Assembly: GCA_000697665.1 (NCBI GenBank)
Contig: KL197782.1
Coordinates: 32,876-96,875, forward strand
Source: Jaapia argillacea MUCL 33604
Taxonomy: Eukaryota; Basidiomycota; Agaricomycetes; Jaapiales; Jaapiaceae
Reading direction: 5' to 3'
Length of the DNA: 64,000 nucleotides
The position numbers and the translations under genes were made by a program. Below the pieces are notes generated by a model. That model ran no database searches, was not told where the DNA came from, and saw nothing but the letters and a program-made list of their open reading frames with translations. This document shows positions 57,232 through 64,000 of this stretch, in pieces. The first letter of the stretch is position 1. Every line of letters starts with the position of its first letter.

Positions 57232-60221
57232 TGTCGGATTGTGTCGTCGGTGTGGATGGGTGAATTGCCTCCCCGACCCTTACGTTTTGAATGAGTTGAA
57301 AACTCGAGATCCGACCCGCGGCGTTTGTGCGGTGCGATTGCTCGAAGCTGTTTTCGAGCTATCAACCGAATACCAGATTCTTTTGTCTGATAAGATGGGA
57401 TTCATCTTTGAGGGTGCTCGAGAATCAGAAGCCGGAGTTGTGGATGTTAACAACCACCACCCGTACTATCTCCTCCACGAGTGTCAACCGTTGTCTCCGT
57501 TTGGTGGTCTTCCTGTCGATCGTCGGTATCAATGGTCGTTTCAGGATGATCGTACTCGCACCAACTGGGCGGCTCACCTTCTCCAGCCTCCTTGGGACCC
57601 TCTTAGTTCGCCGACCCTTCCACGTTGTTGCATTCTGCGTTTTCCTCGGCAACAGGGAGAAGCCAGTCCTCACCCGCAGTCGCACTCCGACGGTGGATGA
57701 GTCCCACATCTATTAAAACACATCCAATGATAAGTCGAAGTCGTATCTCACCCGCGCCAAGAGAAGAAATGACCGAGGGGGACTTTCACACTCGATGGAC
57801 TTCTTGTCGCCACGGAAAATGAGTGGATTATGATGTCAGTGAGCTGTCCGAGGAGGTTAGGGTTTTGAGAAGAGAAGGCGGGATCGCTTTGCTCACACAG
57901 GAAGAGGGCAGCATGCGAAGAAGCAGGTCGATCTGCTACACCCGACCAATGCGGGGCACTGAGTTACGGAGTGGCCCGCCGAGTGGGACGTCGTCCTAAC
58001 TGCACGCCACTCCCTCGTTATATTTGGCGCAGTTTTTAACACTGTTTGAAGTGTACCTGGGAAACGAATTGCGACTGCGACTTGTCAATCGTGTTTATGA
58101 AGAGGGACGTCTCCGCATCAATCAACGTAAGCTGGATGGGAGGCTAACATAGTGAGGGGACAGGCGTTAGACTCGGCGGAGGGAGCGAACATGACAAACT
58201 GTAGATACGAGATGCCACTCACGATTCGGTTCACAGCGATTTGTGGTACATCGAAAAGCCGAACCCCTGGTGGGATGGTCCTGAACGGCCGAGGGAAACC
58301 GACGGGCAACTGGATGGAAAACATCACGGATCGTCGATTGGCCACGCAATCACGGGCCAAAGGCAGAGTGAAAACTCCGAGTTTCATTTCCCCCTCTGTA
58401 GATAACAAGGAAAGGGGGAAGATTGAGCAGCTGCGATTCCAGGCCACGGAAGGAGCTTGAAAAGAACGATGGGGGAGGAGATAGGAAGATACCCGCCCCA
58501 GGGATAACACTTAATATGGATGACGTGGCGCACAGCCCATTCGCAGCGGATGTTGGACCGCCAAGTGAAAACATCGGCGAGATTAGAGGATAGCATGGAG
58601 AAAGCGACGGGTGGCTACATATCCGAAGTCGCCGTGATGTAGTGAGGACCTTGAGCGGCGATAACAGCAAGCGCCACAGGTATGATCGTCCCGAGGCAAG
58701 TTGAGCATGGAGGGCATCCCCGTCGACCGAGGCGAAACCCATTACTTGTTGAACTTGCCCCGGGGTATTCCACGGAAATGATTGAATCAGCCAAGGAAAC
58801 AGCAGACGCCAAAGGGACATTGAAGGTGCACAGTCCATGAATAGTCGAGTTTACACGGTAGCGTACTGTTGGTTCGTATCCTCCGGCTAAAAAAAAATTA
58901 ACATGCTGTCATAAATGGAGAGATCCGACGTACGATCAGGGTGATTTTCGGGCGCGTATTGGGAAAATGGCGGCGCCCTGAAGAACTACGCTTTCACCAT
59001 TCGTTTCAAACTTGAGTATCGATGCATTCGCTCACAGGCCGATAGGGGCGCCGCAAGGAGCCATCGAACTCGCGAAGGTGCCCTGACGATTTATTAGTGG
59101 TGAGAGCACGGAAGGCCCAGCACTCCGTAGCTCCACTTGGAGTGAAAGGAGATCAGGATGAAACCGGACTAGCTGGGTGCGTCTAGGGCAAAAGTATGCA
59201 CTTGGATCAAACACCGAGAAAAACCGAAGAGATTCTATTCGAAAGTGTCAATACAAAATATAGTCCCAAGCCAACCAACTCACAGCAGGAGCCATTGACT
59301 CTCGTCCCCATCCCAGCCCATGTCGCCTCATTTCCACAAATTAATCCGAGGGAAAAGGTCCATCCTCATTAGATTCATCCCATACTACATCCGCCCCCTC
59401 CTTGGGTGCGAGCTCTGAGCTCGGCTTGGGCTTCGAGAAAAACCACACGAGTTGCTGGAAATATCTAAGGTCGTCAAATTTGCTCGCGAGGTGCGACTAT
59501 GATGTTCTGCAAATCTCAACAACCACAGTAGTGGCAAGACGGATCGAGGATGGAAAATTTGTGAAAGGGGATGCGATGGGCCGGGTCCTCTCGAATTCTT
59601 GATACCAGCCCGCCCGCTGACGAACATCGTCCTCCGATAGGCTTCAGTAAACATGCTGTTGAATGAAGGCGATACGATAGTTGGGAGCTCTAGAAACTGG
59701 TGTGGGAATATAGTCGAAAGAGCGAGTAAAAGCGGCAGAGATCCATTGAACGAGAAAACCCGTCGTGGGGTGATTTAGAGAGCGAGGTTAACTTGGCTAG
59801 AAGGAAGTGAAGGGGATGGATCGCGGAGAATACCGTCGAGTGAAGATGAGGCAGATCGTGCGATTCCGAACGTTCCAAGGTGTGTGTAGCGGAAAGCATC
59901 CACGGTAGCCACATGGAAATGCAACGGTTATCTTGGCGGGCATGGGCGGTGATGAAAAGACAGCCTGACGAGTCCTTGCGCTTTCTGGAAAAGTGGAACT
60001 GAGAACAAAGGCCCACTGCCTTGTAATAGTCGCGAGCAAATGGCAAACCTAGCTGGCGGATTCAGACGCAGGTGGTTGGTGGCAAGACTTGTCGAATGAC
60101 AAGTACCGTCGCCGCTGATTCACGCGAGTTCACACGTTCTATGCCTGCCCTCTAACCATGACTCGGACTGCCGTCGACGACTGCTCCTTCATTACCTTTG
60201 ATTACCTCTCAACATCCTATC
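57232..60221. other. Long ill-defined region with unsupported frames
   Basis: No gene could be assembled. The longest protein-like stretch is the plus-strand frame 57327-57716. It has a hydrophobic core (RCLRLVVFLSIVGINGRF, RRPFHVVAFCVFLGN) and a polar C-terminus (TRSRTPTVDESHIY), and could be an exon of a membrane protein. Minus-strand frames at 58350-58838 and 59690-60046 are open but featureless. I saw no reverse transcriptase or integrase motifs. Confidence 0.3.
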
Positions 60222-61472
60222 ATGACCCGTCTCAGCATCGACGACTTACCTCAGGAATCCGATTTCTCCAAGATGTACCTAGCGACGGCGTCGTTTGAGG
60301 GTATAGACATGAGCCAGTTCTCGCTGATGAGACGGTAATGATCCAGAATTGAGTTCAGGTTCGTCTCCCTATTCTCTTGGTATCAACCTTCTATACCGAC
60401 GATTTGTGATGGTCATTAGCATTCGCCGTCATACGCCTGCGTACCCATCAAGTAAACCTATGTCACCGAACTCTGAATATTATCAACTTGATGTAACCAT
60501 ATGCAATACTCATCCTAAGAACCTCAAATCATTGATCTATGGCCCGATCTCAAAGTGTCACCATCACACCTCGCCCTTCCATCGGAACTCGACAATATCA
60601 TATCGCCACCACAATCCTCACCCCAACCGGGCTCCGTGCCACACTCCTCAGGCTCTACATCCCTCCAATTTAGATGGTGATCCTGATTGACAACGCATTC
60701 GCATCGAGTTTGAAATCGTCGTCGCGCCTTCCTGTTCCTCGAGTCCGGATGCCCCATCGGCAGTCTCCTGCGTATTTCTGGTAGCACATTCTCGATGAAG
60801 ATTCCATTCCAGGATCAGCGAATCCCATATCTTCCCTAATTTCTTTTCTCCAGAACCGCAAAATCCATTCAACAAGGTAGAGGAAGCTATCTGTTTTCCT
60901 CGACTCGGCTCGTCCCCCTTATTACAGAACACCTAATCCAACGATAACTCACAATGATATCAATGACCGCCCTCTCCCAGCAATACTACGGCGACTTAAC
61001 GTGTCCCTGTACGCAATCCGAATACCTTCTTGTCAAGAACTCGTCCCTCCCAAACCGTGCACCATCACCACCGCCGTCTCGAACGTGGAATTTGTTTTCC
61101 CGATCTTGAGGCATGCGCCCAGGGAACGCTCGACAGCATTCAAGTTATCCAGAGTATCCAGCGGAAGCAAGCCATTGCGGCTCGTGTCATCGCGGAGGAG
61201 GAAAAGTGGACTTACCGGGAATGTATCGGTGTGTCGAGTGCTTTATAGGATATTCAGTGAGTTTGATCACTTCTACTTCATATCTTCGCAGCTACGAGTT
61301 CTTTACAAGGATCTCCACCAATGAGAGCGAAGGCGCCATCACCTGGTCGCCCAACGCGCAGGTGCGATTCTCTTCATTTTACACGCATCTCCACAAACTC
61401 CGTAGCTTGGCCGTGCGAGATAAGACCCGATTGGAGGGAAGAAATGCCGTTGGCTATTGGATACGTTTTTAG
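60222..61472 (+). CDS. Possible multi-exon protein, unknown
   Basis: A plausible start at 60222 reads MTRLSIDDLPQESDFSKMY and SFEGIDMSQFSLMRR. An 83-nt GT-AG intron joins it in phase to IRRHTPAYPSSKPMSPNSEY, ending near 60492 at a GTAACC donor. Further protein-like pieces lie downstream: LALPSELDNIISPPQSS at about 60570, and ACAQGTLDSIQVIQSIQRKQ followed by AIAARVIAEEEKWTYRE at about 61110-61215. The junctions between them are uncertain, so the end given is only the last open frame. No family recognised; the composition is soluble with a charged helical C-terminal part. Confidence 0.35.
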
Positions 61473-62049
61473 AGCTCTCTGACAGGTGGGGTGCGTATCG
61501 TGATTGGCTGGATGATCAAGACCGGGATCAATAGTGACGGTGGGTAACGTGCTATCCTGCCTTGCTTTCCGATATGAGCGCTAAGCGTACAACCTGGTGA
61601 GTTCGTGTACCTTCGTTGCCTCTGAAAGTCCCTCTGAACTGAAAGAATGGCCATCATTAGCGAGGATTGGGCCCTGATCGTCTCATATGTAAGCGCACAT
61701 TGTTCCGATGTACTCTTATGTTATTAAGGACCCGCATATAGGAACACCTTCACCCTTCCACAAATTTTGACGCCCTGGCAATGACTTTTCAGTATGGATT
61801 CCTCTCAACGGAATCGGTGTACCCACGGGCATCGTGGTGGTCACCTCTCCGATAAGCGTTTCACGCCGCACCATGGCCTTGACACCTCCGGCGCCTGGCC
61901 AGAGGTCCGAGATAGCGTATATGGCGAGGATGTGCTTGCTCGGCCGGTTGGGGTATAAAAAGCGAGAAAATTTACAATGGTCCGTAGCATCCTCAGTGCT
62001 CTCGTCTCTGCATCTCCCCGCTGGATCATAGCGAGGGATTTCAATCGCG
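61473..62049. other. Intergenic upstream of the isochorismatase-like gene
   Basis: Short frames only. The sequence gggtataaaaagcg at 61950-61963 lies about 90 bp before the ATG at 62050 and is the best TATA-box candidate in the window. Confidence 0.4.
61952..61960 (+). promoter_or_regulatory. Candidate TATA box
   Basis: The string gtataaaaa occurs about 90 bp upstream of the ATG of the isochorismatase-like gene on the same strand, a reasonable distance for a fungal core promoter. No other support. Confidence 0.35.
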
Positions 62050-63013
62050 ATGCACCAGCGCTCTTTGATCAAAACTGTTGCCGTCGTGCTTTTTGGCCTA
62101 TGCATCTACGGTATATTTGGTGCTCTCGATCGCTGCTTGTACAATCAAATTTGATTCCCTGCCTTTAGCCGCAGCGTATACTTACGAGCGACTCGATAAG
62201 AATAACTCCGTTCTCCTCGTCGTCGATCATCAAGTCGGTCTCTTTCAACTGGCTCGAGATTATACCCCTACGGACTTCAAGAGCAACCTCCTCGCCCACG
62301 CTGCTCTCGGGCAAGTATTCAATTTACCGACTATTTTGACGACTAGTGCGGAGACCGGTATGAACATCTCCCTTTTATTTTTCAATTTCGCAATCGTTGA
62401 ATGCGCCGATGTGCCTTTGTTCCTAGGTCCGAACGGCCCCCTTCCAAAGGAAATCCTCGCTATGCATCCCAACGCCACTTTTATCAAACGCAATGGTGAA
62501 GTGAACGCTTGGGATAATGCCGATTTCAAAGCAGCGGTCGAAGCTACGGGCAAGAAACAAGTCATCATGGCTGGTATCACAACCGATGTCCGTATCAATT
62601 CCCTCCTCGCCCATTCATGCTCATTGCTAATGCGAATTTCCATGACTTAGGTATGCACGACGTTCCTAGCGCTCTCCTTGGTCGAAGCCGGTTACTCCGT
62701 CTTCGTCAACAGCGACGCGTCGGGTACATTTGATACAAAGACGGCAACGGAGGCTAATCAGCGTATGCGTCAAGCTGGCGTTCACGTCCTTTCACTTTTC
62801 GCGGTATCCTGTGAGTTGATGAGGGATTGGAGGAATACTCCTGGTACGGTTCAGATGCTCCCGTTCTTTGATCAGTATGTTTCTTGTTCTCGAAGAGTGG
62901 CGGAAGTTAACTGATGGATGGTTTGATTAAGATACTTGCCCTCGTATGGATTCCTCGCTAGAGCCCATGACGCTGCCGTTTTGAATGGTACTCTCTCGGG
63001 ACTTGACGATTAG
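62050..63013 (+). CDS. Isochorismatase-like cysteine hydrolase with predicted signal peptide
   Basis: Exon 1 (62050-62110) encodes MHQRSLIKTVAVVLFGLCIY. A 58-nt intron joins in phase to exon 2 at 62169 (AAAYTYERLDKNNSVLLVVD), so the spliced N-terminus is a basic n-region, hydrophobic core and AAA cleavage-type site. The catalytic Asp is in LLVVDHQVGLFQLARDY. The Lys/Arg region is NATFIKRNGEVNAWDNADF. The catalytic Cys sits at an exon junction in MAGITTDVCTTFLALSLVE. Later segments are GYSVFVNSDASGTFDTKTA and VHVLSLFAVSCELMRDW. It ends LNGTLSGLDD with TAG 63011-63013. The family hydrolyses isochorismate or related amides/vinyl ethers; the YcaC-like subfamily has unknown substrates. Without exon 1, a continuous upstream frame exists from 62078 that lacks an obvious signal. 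Confidence 0.85.
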
Positions 63014-64000
63014 GAGGATACATTGCTGTGTTGTCAGGTTGCATCAGGAAAAGGCCTATCGTCGTGTAGCTCCAGGGGTGACACCATAACAGTCTGCAGC
63101 TGATGTAGTGGTCCATAGCTGACGTAGCAATGGATGTCGATCTGTCGTTCGATATGCCACTTCATTGTGATACAGAGTCCTACGTTCCGCAAACCCAGAA
63201 CGCTGTAGCCTATGTTTCGAAAGCTGGCTTTACAAGGTGCTACCGACATCCATACCTCACTTTGTCCTCAGGACTAGGTACGGTGAGCATGAATAGTATG
63301 ATTGACTCGTGATTTCTCTAGTTGTATATGTAGGATGTAGACTCCAGTGCTTAGAGTAAGGAGAATAAATCGACACTGAGGTACCGATTGAAATAAAACT
63401 TTGCTGCGACTTCGAGGATGCTATTTGTCGCCCACCGAGGAACGATCTCGCCGGTTGACCACTGTGGCGTCCAAACCCCATGAATTTCACCGTGCTACCC
63501 AGTGAAAAGGTCTTTTCACCGCTGTAATCGGTGGCAAGTCGGTAGTCAGTGAAAAGGGCGCGAAAATCAACCAAGTGAAAATCACCGTTAGCTGCAGAAC
63601 AATTCAAGGCCAACACCTGGGTTACCGTAAGGAACACAAAAGACTGCTCAAAACAGTGAAAATAATGATATTTCAACAATGTATAGGCTTTACAGTATAA
63701 AAGACGGTAGGGTCAGCCCATTCTCTCAAGAGTGAGATCTTCGACACACAGGGCTCGAGCAAGTGGCCCGCTCCGGTCAATGATACCCCAACGGCGACAG
63801 TTGATCACATTTCGCCCTCTGCGCCACAACTCGATTTGGTAGTGAGCAGCTTGGACCGCCGTGCAAGTGGCTGGATTTCGGCGTCGTTCTTGTTTTATTC
63901 TCCAAGCCTCAGAATAAATATTGACTGGCTGTCACACATCACGGAGCCACAATTGAATATGATATTTTTGAGATCACTCAACGTCGGAAAGGATGGAGAT
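63014..64000. other. 3' region with repeated AGTGAAAA motifs
   Basis: No convincing gene. Four copies of AGTGAAAA occur at about 63501, 63548, 63574 and 63655. The first is part of a perfect 8-bp inverted repeat, GTGAAAAG then CTTTTCAC, at 63502-63519 with a 2-bp loop. The minus-strand frame 63257-63679 lacks an ATG start. Confidence 0.4.

Noticed and set aside
63257-63679. 140-residue minus-strand ORF resembling a secreted protein
   Set aside because: Its first codon is TTG, no ATG precedes the hydrophobic part, and no splice partner or homologue is recognised.
1-64000. CRISPR arrays, bacterial operons, prophage or defence islands
   Set aside because: No regularly spaced repeats; genes are spliced and eukaryotic in type throughout.
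1-64000. LTR retrotransposon or LINE
   Set aside because: No reverse transcriptase, integrase or gag-like motifs were seen; mobile DNA is limited to the MITE and short repeats.

Overview
The window is nuclear DNA of a filamentous basidiomycete, most likely an Agaricomycete. The genes carry many introns of about 45-90 nt with GT-AG borders, exons are short, and the gene families fit: a PHO84-type phosphate permease, an ELO elongase, SNG1/DUF3533 membrane proteins, a FunK1-type kinase relic, an F-box protein with a Cys-rich segment, RHO1, a membrane-anchored aspartic protease and a cytochrome P450. It also holds a membrane-protein family that I know only from mushroom-forming fungi. All gene models were spliced by eye. 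Starts, stops and family motifs are firmer than individual intron borders.

Layout. 1-9.7 kb: the 3' end of an unknown gene, a phosphate:H+ symporter, an atypical Rho-like GTPase (minus), an ELO elongase (plus) with a decayed partial copy behind it, and a first SNG1-like protein (minus). 9.7-16.4 kb: a gene-poor stretch with a hAT-like MITE, a dispersed repeat and a tandem repeat, plus a small 3-TM protein and membrane-family copy A. 16.8-26.3 kb: three lineage-specific proteins of unknown function, one proline-rich, one multi-exon minus-strand and one with an internally duplicated motif. 27.4-36.1 kb: a second SNG1-like gene followed by membrane-family copies B, C and D in a head-to-tail array; D is broken by a 10-bp deletion. 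37.6-45.1 kb: an F-box gene, a truncated FunK1-like kinase piece, RHO1, and an AKAP7/ASCC1-type 2H phosphoesterase protein with an RGG N-terminus. 45.8-57.2 kb: an aspartic protease, a disordered Ser/Pro-rich protein, a cytochrome P450 and a dehydroshikimate-dehydratase-like TIM barrel. 57.2-64 kb: ill-defined sequence, a weak gene, and an isochorismatase-like hydrolase with a predicted signal peptide.

Most genes are unrelated housekeeping or accessory genes, and I see no secondary-metabolite cluster or defence island. The most unusual structural signal is a paralogous pair: an SNG1-like gene plus a member of the multi-TM membrane family occurs twice about 20 kb apart, with one SNG1 copy inverted, and the second copy expands into a three-gene array whose last member is decaying. 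All four family members share a conserved block upstream of the coding sequence, and all seem to have lost the start codon of an ancestral hydrophobic leader.
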